Below the pieces are notes generated by a model, which worked only from the letters and a program-made list of their open reading frames with translations, was not told the origin of the DNA and made no database searches. A program made the translations under genes and the position numbers. A DNA stretch of 64,000 nt from Epiperipatus broadwayi (lineage: Eukaryota > Onychophora > Udeonychophora > Euonychophora > Peripatidae). Within the stretch, counting starts at the first letter, position 1. Every line of letters starts with the position of its first letter. Positions 50,320-61,487 of the stretch are shown here, in pieces. The stretch covers positions 2,792,001-2,856,000 of the forward strand of contig JAQFVV010012509.1 in the NCBI GenBank assembly GCA_028023455.1, given 5' to 3'.

Positions 50320-50645
50320 CTGAGCAATGAATGTTTATGTAGGGAGACTGATGAATGTTTTATTATCAAAATCCAGACAGGATAGCGGTGACTCTGATGG
50401 AAGCCTTCAAACAATGTCGAAAACGGTGCCACTATATATTCAGACTGCATGCAAAACTGATGAATTGACAAATGCCAGTTACAAGCATTTTTGTGCAAAC
50501 AACATATATAACTTTGTGAATCCAGAAACTGGGGTTCACACACAAAACATTGAAAGACTGTGGATTTCTGCAAAATAAGCAGCAGCAAAAAACATCAAGG
50601 TAACACCTCACTCATACCTGGTTGAATTTATGTGGCATATATTAC
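50320..50645 (+). pseudogene. Merlin (ISXO2-like) transposase C-terminal fragment
   Basis: The plus-strand frame at 50327-50578 ends NFVNPETGVHTQNIERLW, a close match to the NFVDPxTGxHTQxIExLW signature in the C-terminal part of Merlin/ISXO2-like transposases. After a stop, out-of-frame YLVEFMWH (about 50618-50641) corresponds to the usual SYLxEFMWR end. The N-terminal DNA-binding part and most of the catalytic core are absent. Compared with the 32.6-kb element, this is a different and shorter Merlin lineage. Confidence 0.85.
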
Positions 50646-51319
50646 AAAAAATGATGATGCATTCACTTTCATAATTAACAACATAAAAGAAATTTTTCCG
50701 CACCAGAATGAAAAGTTAATATAAGTCTTAAAATTTATAATTCTTTATTACATTTTTTTTTTGGTTTTTATGTTATCTTCTTTTTTTTTTTTTTTAAATA
50801 CATTTATTAGCATTTCTGTGGAAAATCCCAGCATACTGTGCATTTATATGTTCAGTACAGCTACATTTTCAGAGGGAAAATTTTCAATAGAGATCTCCAT
50901 TTTGTGTGGTAAAAGTAAATGTCAAATTGCTTGTTTCAATGCAACAATTCCTGTTATATATAAGACGGTAAGTATCGTATGTGTATATTTTATGTATATT
51001 TGTAAATAATAGTGTAACGACGGTATTTTACATATTTTTGGGGACTGAGAAAATGTACTTTTTAAGATAGCAAATCAATTTGTTTTTCGCGTAAAATGTT
51101 GTTTTTAATATTGATTTATATATTGTTATAAATTTTAAAGTTTTTAATGTGAAAGTCATATAATATACTTTTAGTGTGAAAAGTTGTACATATTTGTGTA
51201 TGGCAATTTTACATTTTTTTTCAAATGATCTTTTTTAATATCTATTTCTTGCTCAAAATCATACATATCTTTCTTATTTTATAATTTTAGTTGAGTATTA
51301 ATTAGTTCTGCAATATGGA

Positions 51320-51597
51320 GCATGTATTAGATCCACTTCGCCTTTTTGCATTCATATCAAATTGCCAATAACTTTGTAAATCTTGCAAAAATATCACGTA
51401 CAAGATCCATCCATGACGTTACTTTTTTGCAAATTTTGTGAAAAATATAGTGTACAAGATCCATGTATATGTGACTTTTTTGCTAATATTGTGAAAAATA
51501 CCGTGTACAAGATTCATGTACACATTATTTTTGTCAGATCACAAAGTTATCAGCGGATTGATACAAATGTGAAAAGGCATAGCAGGTCTAATACTAA
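51320..51597. repeat. Palindromic segment with internal ~55-bp tandem units
   Basis: Left end TATTAGATCCACTTCGCCTT continuing to ACTTTGTAAATCTTGC is complementary to the right end GATCACAAAGTTATCAGCGG continuing to AGGCATAGCAGGTCTAATA. Between them are three units of ACAAGATCCATGTACAC plus CTTTTTTGCAAATNTTGTG-like sequence at about 51395-51520. The counterpart at 55485-55670 has the same ends and about two units. Confidence 0.85.
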
Positions 51598-51600
51598 AGT

Positions 51601-51830
51601 ACCAAAGTATTAAGATAAATTTTAAAACAGGTACACTAGCTAAAATATAATCACTCAATCAATTTTGGATTTAAAATTTTTATGAATGCTAATTTAATCC
51701 ATAGTAAAAAAAAATGCTGTCATCACAATTGTAAATTGTTTTGATAAAAAAAATGGTTTTGTACATTATGTAGTTAGTAATCAACTTTATTTGATTAAAG
51801 ATTATTAAATATAAGTTGAAAATATTTATT
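51601..51830 (+). repeat. Long tandem-type repeat, unit 2
   Basis: TTAAGATAAATTTTAAAACA, AATATAATCACTCAATCAAT, TTAATCCATAGTAAAA and GGTTTTGTACATTATGTAGT match unit 1 at 49865-50088 with few differences. Confidence 0.88.
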
Positions 51831-51994
51831 TGCTCAATATTAAACCAGTAATCTTATAATTGCTTCTGCCCATATTCAAGATGACTTTTTTTATCAGAAG
51901 CATAAAAAAATATACCATCAAAAAAAAAAAAAAATACAAATTTCATTCAGTACATTAAAAATATATTTTGATCATATTCAACAACAACGTTTAT

Positions 51995-52240
51995 TAATAT
52001 TTTATCTAAAATAGGTACACTAATAAAAATATACTCAATTTTGGATTGAAATTCTTTTAAATTGTAATTTCATCCATAGCAAAAAATGTTCCTCATTATA
52101 ACTGCAAATTACTTTGGGTTAAAAAAAGAGGGGAAATGATTTCAAGCATTGTGCAATTAATAATAACTTTATATGATTAATGGTTACTAAATATAAGTTT
52201 AAAATATTTTTTTGCTCAATTTTAAATCAATATTATTGTA
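51995..52240 (+). repeat. Long tandem-type repeat, unit 3 (diverged)
   Basis: ATAGGTACACTAATAAAAAT, CTCAATTTTGGATTGAAATT, TTTCATCCATAGCAAAAAAT and TATATGATTAATGGTTACTA match units 1 and 2 in order. The shared sequence extends past the unit into AATATAAGTTTAAAATATTT. Spacing from unit 2 is about 380 bp. Confidence 0.75.
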
Positions 52241-55108
52241 ATTCGTTTCTAATATAGCTTTTATCACAAATTTAATCAAACAAGAGTATTGGCAAAAAAA
52301 GATTTAATTATTTACATTATTAATACTATAACAATCAGCAATATCTTATATTTCTTTGTCTAATTTTTATTTAAATTTGCCCCCAATTATGTAAAATAAA
52401 TTTGTAAAGTTGTTTTAAAAAAAATTATAACACTGCAAAAAAAAATCAGTTTTATTGGTCAGATATTAAAAAAATATAAAACTATGAGTCCATAGAGTGC
52501 ACCAAAAATAAATTTTAAAATGACATTATGTTAATCTTTTTTCTTACATTTTATTTTAATTTAATGAATCGTGAGTCAGAGAATATCATTCTTGATCAAC
52601 ATATGAAGCAAAATAGCAAACATTAATAGAAAATTATATATAAATATATTTTAAAAAATTATGACTATTAAACTGTTTTTACATGAATATTTATTTACTC
52701 ACAGGTCAGTATTTTTTTTATATTAATATTAGTAAAACGTTTGTTCATTAATTATTATTTTTTCCAATTTTAATTTTTTTAATGGGGCTTTTATATATTT
52801 TTGATTTATAATGCATTTTAGATAATTGAACTTATTGGCCAGATAAACCTATATAAATAAATATAAGTTTACATATATAAAAATAAAATATATAAGGATT
52901 TTTAAAAAAAGAAATGATTTTGTTTACACAAATGTACTAAAAAATAAACCTTCTTTAGCTTTCAAAGTATTCTTGATATTATGTGACCAAAATTGGTTGC
53001 ATAATATTAAGAATAGTATTAAAACCAAAGAAATTTATTTTTTACTTTTTAGTACATTTTTTTTTTTGTTAATAATAGTGTTTATTTTTTTTCTTTCTTT
53101 AAATTATTTTCTACTTTTTATTTTTATAAGAAAATTTAGATATAATTTAATATCATTAGACCACAGTTATCATAAAAAGTACATTGAGTAAATTCAGACA
53201 GATAGACAAAAAATTGGATTAAGTTAAATAGGGTATAATAAATTTACTTTATGTTTATTAAATAAATAAGAAATATTGTAATCCAATTACAGCTTTGAAG
53301 AAGACTATCAGACAAACAAAATTGTCAGATAATTTAATAAAAAGCATTGCTAAAAGTCATAAGTGTTTTTACTCCAAGATTTATCACAGAAACCACTTAT
53401 ATATCTATTCTTTCTATTGGAGTGTTACCTTAGTAAATTTATTTTTCTCCTCAAAATATTTTATAATTATTCTCTCACTACATTCTTATTTTAACTATTT
53501 TTAATTTTGCCAATTATACAACTATATTCCATGACATACTCTCTCGACATATTTTTACCTAATAAAAAAGTTCCATTGTTTCTGTTTTCCATTTCATTAA
53601 TCATCTTATTAATGCATTTGTGGGGAGAGGGCTTTTATTCTTTTCAAATCTTAAAAGTTTATGCTTCCTTCATATTTTTCATAAATATTTATCATCATTA
53701 TTTAAATTACATTATCAATTATTTAATATTTACTTTTCTTTCCAATAAATTTGAAAAACATTTCGCTCACCCTTTACTCTGTTAATATCATTTCTTCTGT
53801 GTTTGGAACTCTTTATATTATACTCCTAAGTATGGTGTAGAAGTACACACACACTTGAAAATATTTCTGAATTTAATTAAAACTTTGACATAATGTAAAT
53901 GAAATAAACTCTCATCATTTTAAACTTTTGATTATAAATCTTTTTGCAATTATAAATCACATACTTATTATTACTGTTATTTCCCCTAGAAACTTTTCAT
54001 TTCTTAATTTTAAACCATAACTTCTATACTCTTACCTTCTTCTGCCTTCATTCCTGATTTACTATAGCATTCAAAGGCTCAGTTTATATTCATTATACAA
54101 TTATTTTTTTCCACTTCTTCATACAAGATATCAATGTTATGCTCATGTTCACTGGACAGCATTTTCATTGGCATAGTTAATAATCTAACATCAAATTACT
54201 ATATATAAATCTTTTTTTTCTTTTAAATTTAAAGCAATAGTACAGCATTACATCTAGTTTTATCATCAAATTAATGAATTTTTATTTCCTCACCTTGTTT
54301 CACAGAAATCTGTAATATTTAGTCTTTTTTTTTATTAATTCTTAATAACAAATATTTAAATTTTTCTGGATTATTAATGACTACATTTGGTATATCAACT
54401 TTAATAAGCACTAAATCTAAAGACTTTGGAACAAGACAATTAATTGGAACTGACATGTTCAAAAATTAAAATATCTGTAGGGGATAGTATTCTATTTGCT
54501 GTCAGCATATTTTAGAGTTGTAACAATATTTTTGCATATACATTTGCTCAAATCTGTGATATAAAAAATGTGTTACAATCTAATACATTTGTCAGACTTG
54601 TTTAAATCATCAATTTTAACCTTAAATTTGTTTAATAGGAAAATGAATAACTATGTTATATTCATCAAAATGCTTTTCTTGTTTATAAAAAGCTAAGTTT
54701 TGCAACAGGAAGTACTTGTCAACAATTATTATTATGTAAAATATTAAAATAGCATATTTTTACTACAAATTTTTATTAAATCACATAAGAGTAAATTCAA
54801 TTACTGTTCAATTGTTAGTTTTTCTTCTAAGAAAAGTTAATACCACATTGTTAGAACAAGAGTTCAAAATTTTCAACTCAATACATCATGACAAGAATAG
54901 GCAGTTATTTGAAGCCTTAGCCCTCACAGCTATCAAAAAATATATTTCATTTTTAATTATATATTCTAATGTTCTATATAAATGACTAGAAATAAAATTA
55001 ATGAGAAGAAAATAATAAAATGTATAAAAAATTAGAAAGAAAATCAGAATAGATGGATTGCAATATTTAAGCAAAATATTTTCTGTTTAAGTTTTTAAAA
55101 GTCTAGTT
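52241..55108. other. AT-rich gene-free stretch
   Basis: Nothing firmly supported over 2.9 kb. A minus-strand patch at about 54080-54200 reads EHEHNIDILYEEVEKN, which could be a trace of a LINE endonuclease, but the conserved boxes around it are not present. Plus-strand frames at 52973, 53295 and 53507 are AT-biased with no domain. Confidence 0.35.
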
Positions 55109-55340
55109 CAGGCATGGGTAATTTTTCAAATTGCAGACCTCATCAGATATTGCATAACATAAAATTTTCAAATACAATATTATTCTAATTTTTATTAGTC
55201 ATCCATTAAACTATTGATAATCCAATAATGAATAATATTTCCGTAGTTTAATTTTCACTACACTACTCTCAGGTACGATAGGAACTGTTTTTCATCTGCT
55301 TTTAACACCTTGTAGAGGAGTATAATCATAAATATATGAA
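55109..55340 (+). mobile_element. hAT-like non-autonomous element end
   Basis: CAGGCATGGGTAATTTTTCA at 55109 resembles the CAGNGNTGGGCAAAC start of many hAT-family termini. The following ATTTTTATTAGTCAT, TATTGATAATCCAATAATG, TTCCGTAGTTTAATTTTCAC and CTTTTAACACC-to-GTAGAGGAGTATAATCATAAA match one arm of the palindrome at 56686-57035. The other end is not seen. Confidence 0.55.
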
Positions 55341-55445
55341 GTGAAAAGATGTGTGATCCCCAAGATCCACATTTCACGCTGAATCAGTACTTATCAGTTA
55401 GCCCAGACTAAAATCTATTACACATATCTTTATTATTGTTCAGTA
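55341..55445 (-). repeat. Partial copy of the 40-kb fold-back family
   Basis: GATCCACATTTCACGCTGAA, TCAGTACTTATCAGTT and CCCAGACTAAAATC parallel TACATATTTCATGCTAAACC, AGCAATCATCACAGTT and GGTCCAGATTACC in the right arm at about 40440-40490, and the complement of 20310-20390. Confidence 0.55.
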
Positions 55446-55484
55446 TATATATATATAGCAAATTCCTACAGTTTAATTGATAGA

Positions 55485-56685
55485 TACAATCCGCTGGTAA
55501 CTTTGTAATTTTGTGATCTGATCAAAATAACATGTACACAGATCTTGTACACAATATTTTTTGCAAGATTTGTGAAAAAGTAACGTGTACATGATATTTT
55601 CTAAAGATTTACAAATTTATTGGCAGGATTGATATGAATGTGAAAAGGTACAGCAGGTCTAATACCATGTTGCAGGACTAAACATAGCATTTTCACACAC
55701 AACTAAAACTATATATATATATATAATATGTATGACTTTGAGGAAGAAATGGATATTTAAAAACAACATTTTAAACCAATAATGTTATCTTAAATAGTAC
55801 ATTTTCTCGACCCCCAAAAATATATAAAATAAAAGACACCATTACTTTACATATGCACAAAACAATTACTAAATTATAATTTTTTTAAATATTATTTACA
55901 AATATACATAAAATATACACATACGTTACTTAACCTGTAATAAATAACAGGAATTGATCACATTCAAACAACCAATTTGACATTACTTTGAACACAGAAA
56001 ATGGAGACCTGACCTGAAAAATTTTCCCCCAAAATGGAGTTTTATTGAACACATGATGGCAAAGTATGTCGTGATTTTTCACAAAAATGCTAATAAATGT
56101 ATTTCTTTTTTAAAAAAAGAAAACAAAATAAAAAATTCACAACAATAAAGAAATATAAATTATATTTATTACCATGTTTTTTATCCTGGCAGAAAAAAAT
56201 TCTTGATATCATTGACTATACAAAAAAATGTATCATTTTTGTATAATATATACCACATAATCCTCGCTACTGTTTATTTCGCCATTACACAGAAACCCAT
56301 AGTCTTTTGACAGTTTGTGTGTGAACCCCAGTTTCTGGATTGATGAAATGCCATTACTTATGAAATTATGAAAACAAAATTAAAATATGAAAACTACTTA
56401 CACTCACTCAGTTAAAAATCAAATGAACTGAAGTAATTCACAAATAGAAATAACACAATAGCTGTTGGCAGAAAGAAATCTGGACAATAATGAAAAAAAA
56501 AATGTCAAAATTTCACAAAGAAAATCACGTTTTGAAAAAAAGAAACACCTTTTCACACATTTTTGATATATATCGCAGAGTTAATTTTCTTTCAATTTGA
56601 TGTCATCACAAGATTACACATTTATTGCAGATGTGAAAAGGCCTCCTATCTCCTCTATATTGCAGGACTAATGATGTGTCAAACT
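55485..56685 (-). mobile_element. Merlin transposon copy B, inverse to copy A
   Basis: Minus-strand order: CATTAGTCCTGCAATATAGA near 56685, GATGACATCAAATTGAAAG, CTCTGCGATATATATC, then the transposase scrap, then GGGGGTCGAGAAAATGTACT (about 55795-55815), AGTCCTGCAACATGG near 55670-55685, and finally the palindromic segment 55485-55670. Each block aligns with copy A at 50089-51597 in the same order. It is more decayed than copy A. Confidence 0.8.
56235..56350 (-). pseudogene. Merlin transposase scrap
   Basis: Minus-strand translation gives HFINPETGVHTQTVKRLW and then WRNKQ, matching NFVNPETGVHTQNIERLW of copy A and the WRNKKHRG segment of the 32.6-kb transposase. Stops follow immediately. Only this C-terminal piece is recognisable. 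Confidence 0.82.
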
Positions 56686-57035
56686 TGCTGCCCTCACAAC
56701 TTTGACATAAATCACTTAATGGAAGTATATTAATAATTTCTATTCGTCATTGATTAGACTAAAGTATTATCCAATAACGAATATTTCTGTAGTTTAATTT
56801 TTGCTACACCATTTTCATCAGGCAAAGTAGGAAGTAGTTTCTATTCGCTTTTAACACCTCATAGAGGAATGTAATCATAAACATATGATCAAAACCTGAA
56901 AGAGGTATAGTGAAAATTAAGCTACAGAAATATTATTCCCTATTGGATAATCTTTAGTCTAATAAATGACTAATAAAAATTATTACTATACTTCCATTAA
57001 GTGATTTGTGTCAAAGTTGTGAGTGCAGAAAGTTT
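56686..57035. mobile_element. ~350-bp palindromic MITE abutting Merlin copy B
   Basis: Left arm from about 56690 (TCAAACTTGCTGCCCTCACA, ACTTTGACATAAATCACTTA, ATGGAAGTATA, TATTATCCAATAACG) pairs with the right arm ending near 57035 (TGGATAATCTTTAGTCTAAT, TATACTTCCATTAAGTGATT, TGTGTCAAAGTTGTGAGTGC). Arms are about 140 bp. A diverged single arm of the same family is at 55109-55340. It starts immediately where Merlin copy B ends. Confidence 0.88.
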
Positions 57036-57061
57036 GAGACTTATCAGTTAAACTATAGTAA

Positions 57062-57190
57062 TTTGCTATCTATACCGTGTTTCTCCGAAAGTAAGACCAA
57101 ACCAAAAAATAAGTCTTGGCATGATTTTGAGGAGGCTTATAATATAAGCTCCATTCCAAATATAAGCCCTAGTTAAGATTTATAGCCCAA
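57062..57190 (+). mobile_element. Short DNA-transposon-like repeat (CCGAAA-TAAG type)
   Basis: TACCGTGTTTCTCCGAAAGT then AAGACCAAACCAAAAAATAA, and later AATATAAGCCCTAG, resemble the widespread animal repeat with CCCCGAAAATAAGACC and AAATAAGCCCTA words. Family name not assigned. Probably a non-autonomous element covering the 5' end of the following mariner copy. Confidence 0.45.
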
Positions 57191-57962
57191 TAGACGTCTT
57201 TTGTAGTATATGCTTCTGCTTCTAGATATCTCGTGCAGCAAATTTTTCTGCATGAATCTGCAAATGACATCATTATACGAAATCGTGTTTACATGTATAA
57301 AGTGCATTTCATGTATTTGTCAATTTCTGTAAAGGCTAAAAAGTTGGAACATGAAATCCTGTTTTCTTTTAAGAAAAACAGCAGGTAAAACAGTTATAAT
57401 GCTTGAAAGAGCTTATAAACAAGTTGATTTGGAAAAAAAAACAGTTTAGATATGGTTTAATAGAAGTCTTAACTTACCACACTCCAAAAAAGAATGGCGA
57501 GTGAAGTCAAATGTTAAGGCGATGGTGATGTTTTTTTGGATGCAAACAATGATTGTTCACTCAGATTTCTTTCATAACAATCAGATATTTAAAACTTACA
57601 AGTTCTGAAACATTTGCAGGATATTGTAAAACATACATCCTATTTTGTGGTAAAGTGCAGAGTGCATGTTTCATCATGACAGCTCGGCTAAGCACATAAA
57701 ACTTGAAAGTAAACAATTTTAAATTAAATTAAGCATGACCCAGTGTGACTGATAACGGTGTTAAAATACATCATTTTGAAAATGTTTCCAGAACACTTCA
57801 AAAAATGAAAAACAAGTTTAAACTGATGCATTGCATTAAATAGACTATATTTTGAAAGCGATTCAATTTGGAACACCTAAAAATAAATATACAATTTTTT
57901 TACTACAAAATTCCAGTTATTTTTCGATTCCCTCCTCATATAGTATTTTATCATTCCACATT
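57191..57962 (+). pseudogene. Mariner-family transposase relic 1
   Basis: Plus-strand pieces include WRVKSNVKAMVMFFW near 57498-57542, corresponding to the KRSRSKIKSMLIVFFD region that carries the first catalytic Asp (here replaced). They also include MFHHDSSAKHI near 57668-57702, matching the LHHDNAPAH box with its catalytic Asp. The right end ACTACAAAATTCCAGTTATT to CATATAGTAT (about 57902-57955) matches the right terminus of relic 2. The left terminus is missing or overwritten by the repeat at 57062-57190. Frames are heavily interrupted. Confidence 0.78.
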
Positions 57963-58235
57963 TCCACAAAATCTTTAGTAGATTGGATTTCAAAAGGGAT
58001 GGATTAACAGTACAAATACTAATCTATTTTATTTATATAAGCATTTTCTATTTTCATTCTTCTATGTATATAGAGTCTCAATTTACAATAAATCTTGTTC
58101 CAAGCCCCCCTCACATTCATCATTTAATGTATATTATAATAGGTCATTTAATAAACTGATTAGAACAGAATACGTCTTGTTTAATGAACTGCAAGTGTAT
58201 AGTACATTCCAACATGCATAAATATGACAATTTTT
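57963..58235. other. Spacer between the two mariner relics
   Basis: About 270 bp of AT-rich DNA with a small GC-richer patch (CAAGCCCCCCTCACATTC near 58101). No feature assigned. Confidence 0.4.
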
Positions 58236-59082
58236 TATATGTACAGGGAGGGGGGGACGATCCAAAAATAACTGGAATTGTTCTCTGGTAAGTGCACCTG
58301 TTGTCATTATGCTTCTGCTGTTATATATCTCTTGTGGGATTTTTTTGTATCAGTCAGCCAAATTATGTTAGTGTGTAAAATCGTGGTGCCACAAAGGTGT
58401 GTTTTGCATATTTGGCAATTTTTTTGTAAAGGCGGATACGTTGAAATAATGTGAAATTCTGTTTTCTTTTAGGAAAAACAACAGGGAATACAAGAAAGCT
58501 GTTCTGAAGAAAACACAAGTTTACGAATAATTTAATGAAATTGTCAAGTGTGGCAAGTGAAGCCCAATGTGAAGATAATGCTGATATTTTTTTTTATTGA
58601 TGCAAATGACATTTTTCTCTCAAAATTAGTTATTAACGGTCAGGCATTTTATCTACAAGTTCAGAAACATTTGTGTGATTCCTAAAATGTAAACGCCCAT
58701 TTTGTGGCGAAATGGAGAGTGCAAGCTTCACAACAAAAATTCCTCTGCAAGCAGTCTTAACCCAGCTTATCTATCAGCCATATTTGCTTGATCTCTAATC
58801 ATGTAACTTTTTATTCTTTCTAATGAAAAAATGCCCTAATTTATTTATTTTTTACTGATTTTGAAGTGATGATAAAAAAAACACTGCTGGCATTTAAAAT
58901 GCTTCATTTTGTGTTTTTGGACTTTTTCATAAAGTGAAAAACACGTTCAGATGGGTGTATAGTGTTAAATGGACAGTACTTTGAAGGAGATTAAATTCAT
59001 AACACTTAGAAAAATAAACAAACAATTTTTTATTATAAAATTCCGGTTATCTTTGGGTCCACCTTCATATAGTATACAAATG
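58236..59082 (+). mobile_element. Mariner-family transposon relic 2
   Basis: Left end near CGATCCAAAAATAACTGGAA (58259-58278) pairs with the right end ATTCCGGTTATCTTTGGGTC (about 59040-59060) as imperfect terminal inverted repeats, with CTTCATATAGTATA outermost at the right. In the C-terminal part MLHFVFLDFF and then GCIVLNGQYFEGD (about 58900-58995) match the RCIxxxGxYFEGD end of mariner transposases. FFDANDIFLSKLVINGQAFY near 58590-58650 fits the FFDxxGIVHxEFxPxGQTxN region with the first catalytic Asp retained. The HHDN box is deleted. About 850 bp remains of a usual 1.3 kb. Confidence 0.82.
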
Positions 59083-59094
59083 TAAATTAAGAAA

Positions 59095-59490
59095 ATAATA
59101 ATATAATTATTAACAATAAATTGAGGGGACACATTAACATATATTTTACTGTATCGGTTCCTGATACTTTCACTAAAAAAATAAAAATAAAACAATTCTT
59201 ACTCTAGTGTATTTTTATTTTTTAAAAAATGAATAACAAAATGTCTGACTTTCATTGCAATTAAATATATTCTGGCCAATATTCTTTTTCCTTCAAAACT
59301 TTTTTGTAAAACTTTTAACACTAGGCTCAGAAAATATTTTAGTACTGCCTATCGAAATCAGAAAGGATATTAAAAAGAATTACAGTATATGTACTTTCAG
59401 CATAATCTGAAGAAATTTTAATAAATATGGTCTCAGAGAGCATTTTGAGATGGAAAAAATGGCTGTTGGAATATGGTAAAATTTATTTTC
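59095..59490 (+). repeat. Dispersed repeat, copy 2
   Basis: Shares ordered words with 25940-26545: TAACAATAAATTGAGGGG, TTACTGTATC, AATGTCTGACTTTCATTGCA, ATTAAATATATTCTGGCCAA, TATTCTTTTTCCTTC and GATGGAAAAAATGGCTGTTG. It begins right after the mariner terminus. Confidence 0.65.
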
Positions 59491-60911
59491 ACATTTTAAT
59501 TTTTTTTTTTATACATGATCATGTATAGTGTTAAGAGATAGAAAAATGGCTATTTGTTTATCTTAAATTTGGTAAATTTACTAATTCAAATGTTTTATTG
59601 TTTATTTACATTTAGGTTTATTTGTTTACATTTTTTATTGGATAGCATATAACTGAAGTTGTGTATATTTATACGATATGGTTCATGGCTTCTCTGTATA
59701 AATAGAAAATATATTATGAAGTATTAATAAATTGAAGTTCAGCTATAGATAAAAATAAAAACATTTATAAATTTTATAATAAGAGCAATTAAAATTTGTT
59801 CAATCAATAAAATATAAATGAAATTGAAATAAGAAGTCAAATAAGGTTACAACGATTACAAAATAAAATAAATAATGCTAATAAGAGGTCAACAAAAACA
59901 ATTTATTCAGATTGTATGCTTAATAAAAAAAAAAAATAATAAGATGTATAAATCACCAATATAAACCTGATATTAAAATAAATTCATTATATATAAAAAA
60001 TGGATGACTTTCTCAATTATAATAATGAAACAAAAATTTAAGCAATATATATGTGATAGGAATTCTGTAATACATTTGCATTTAAAAATAAGAAATATGA
60101 TAATAAATAAAATTATAGCGTTTGAAAATCTACACACACACACAAAAAAACCTACAAGAATTATATTGATAAATTTAAATATACTCTCAATACAAATTGT
60201 ATTTAATTGGTAATATTCATGTGGAATTAACTAATTTTGGATTGAATTTAAACAGTATCTTATCAGAGAAAAAATTGCAGTACATTTTTATAAAATAGAT
60301 TAAAAATTGATTTGAAGATGAGATAAAATCTATATTACTATATAAATGTGAAAATTTACATATTTATGACATAACAAATATTGCACCAATTTTGAAAAAT
60401 CTTGTATGATTGTCTTTCTTTTTTTTTTTTTTTTTACTGTATTTTACTAGCATATGCATTTTTGCTTTGCTTAAAAAAAAATTGTAATTTGCAATATAAA
60501 AATTGTGGAGAATCTATATAATTGTTTTTAAATGATGTTATAAAAAAACAAAAAGAGAGAGGCACTGATTAAAAGATTAAAGTTGGGAAATTTTTTAAAT
60601 GAAATTAGTTTTTGGTAAAGTAAGGTGAAATTTAATTTTTAAAATATATTTTAAATTAATTAAATTGCATTTTTAAAAATATATTTAATTTCTCATTTCA
60701 ATAATGACAATTTAGTTGTTATACTAATGAGTTTGTATAACTTGAATAAAATTTAAAATGGCAGGGTTACAGCAAGAGAAGTACTGAATTTGATAACATT
60801 TTACTATTTCTCTTTAAGTATATTCTTACATGATAAAGTAAGATATTGTCACCTGTGTATTGAAATGCTAAAGAAATGAAATTAGTTTTGGTAATACAGG
60901 TAAAATTTTAT
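59491..60911. other. AT-rich gene-free stretch
   Basis: No supported gene. Poly-T (60419-60437) and poly-A tracts, and a short (CA)n run near 60131. Confidence 0.4.
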
Positions 60912-61382
60912 GGTGCAAATTTAGTACGCGATCTCTGCTATTTTGAATTTCAAAAATAGCCAAAAACATCGTCTGACACATCTAAGTGATAAAAAACTAC
61001 GTGAAAATAGAAAAAATTTAGAACTTGGATCACGTGACTTGGAAAAACCCGCCAAAACGCACAGTTAAAAAAAAAAGCCAAAACACAAAAAATTAACGTT
61101 TTCTCATTTTAAATTATAAATCAAATAATTTATATATAGAGAGAGCAAGATTACTATATTTAAATCTTAATCAATAAATGCTAGTTATCATTGCCTAAAA
61201 AAGTACTTGGTAGCATTTTGATGTGGCTGATATGTAATATCTAAGGCACCCCTCCCCCCTTATACAAATTAAAGTAATATATATGCGATATATATATTTC
61301 ACACAAATAAAATTATGAGTGCGTAAAATAAACAAATAAATGAAATACGATAAATAAATAAATGGCTAGTATTTTTGAAGGA

Positions 61383-61487
61383 ATACCATCATTATCAAAG
61401 CTGTGGCTAAATGAATTGCGAAGTAAAACTGTTGCTATAAGAAATGCAAAGTGTATGCAAATTTAGCACACAGCTTTGATAATGAAT
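61383..61487. repeat. Nested hairpin in left arm
   Basis: CATTATCAAAGCTGTGGCTA and its complement CACAGCTTTGATAATG bound a ~100-bp hairpin-forming segment. The matching segment in the right arm (62491-62609) is about 20 bp longer and retains the second GCTAAATGAATTGC copy, so the left one has lost part of its own right arm. Confidence 0.85.

Larger units (their letters stand above)
50089..51600 (+). mobile_element. Merlin transposon copy A with attached palindromic end
   Basis: Starts AGTCCTGCAACATAGTATGC at about 50089 and ends near AAGGCATAGCAGGTCTAATA at 51597. The reverse complement of the start gives AAGGCATA...GCAGG, suggesting short terminal inverted repeats. The interior holds a transposase fragment (50320-50640), a non-coding stretch, then TAGTTCTGCAATATGGAGC followed by a palindromic segment (51320-51597). 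Copy B (55485-56685, minus) has the same arrangement, and many words align in order over the full length. Internal deletions mean neither copy can code for a complete transposase. Confidence 0.8.

Noticed and set aside
50316-50588. 90-codon minus-strand frame
   Set aside because: It is the antisense of the Merlin transposase fragment, which has the recognisable motif.
51383-51613. CRISPR-like array of ~55-bp units, or a 76-codon gene
   Set aside because: The units are contiguous degenerate tandem repeats without spacers inside a palindromic transposon end. The open frame follows from the repeat.
54080-54200. LINE endonuclease fragment on minus strand
   Set aside because: Only a short acidic segment (DILYEEVEKN) is suggestive. 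The GDFN and SDH boxes are not present nearby.
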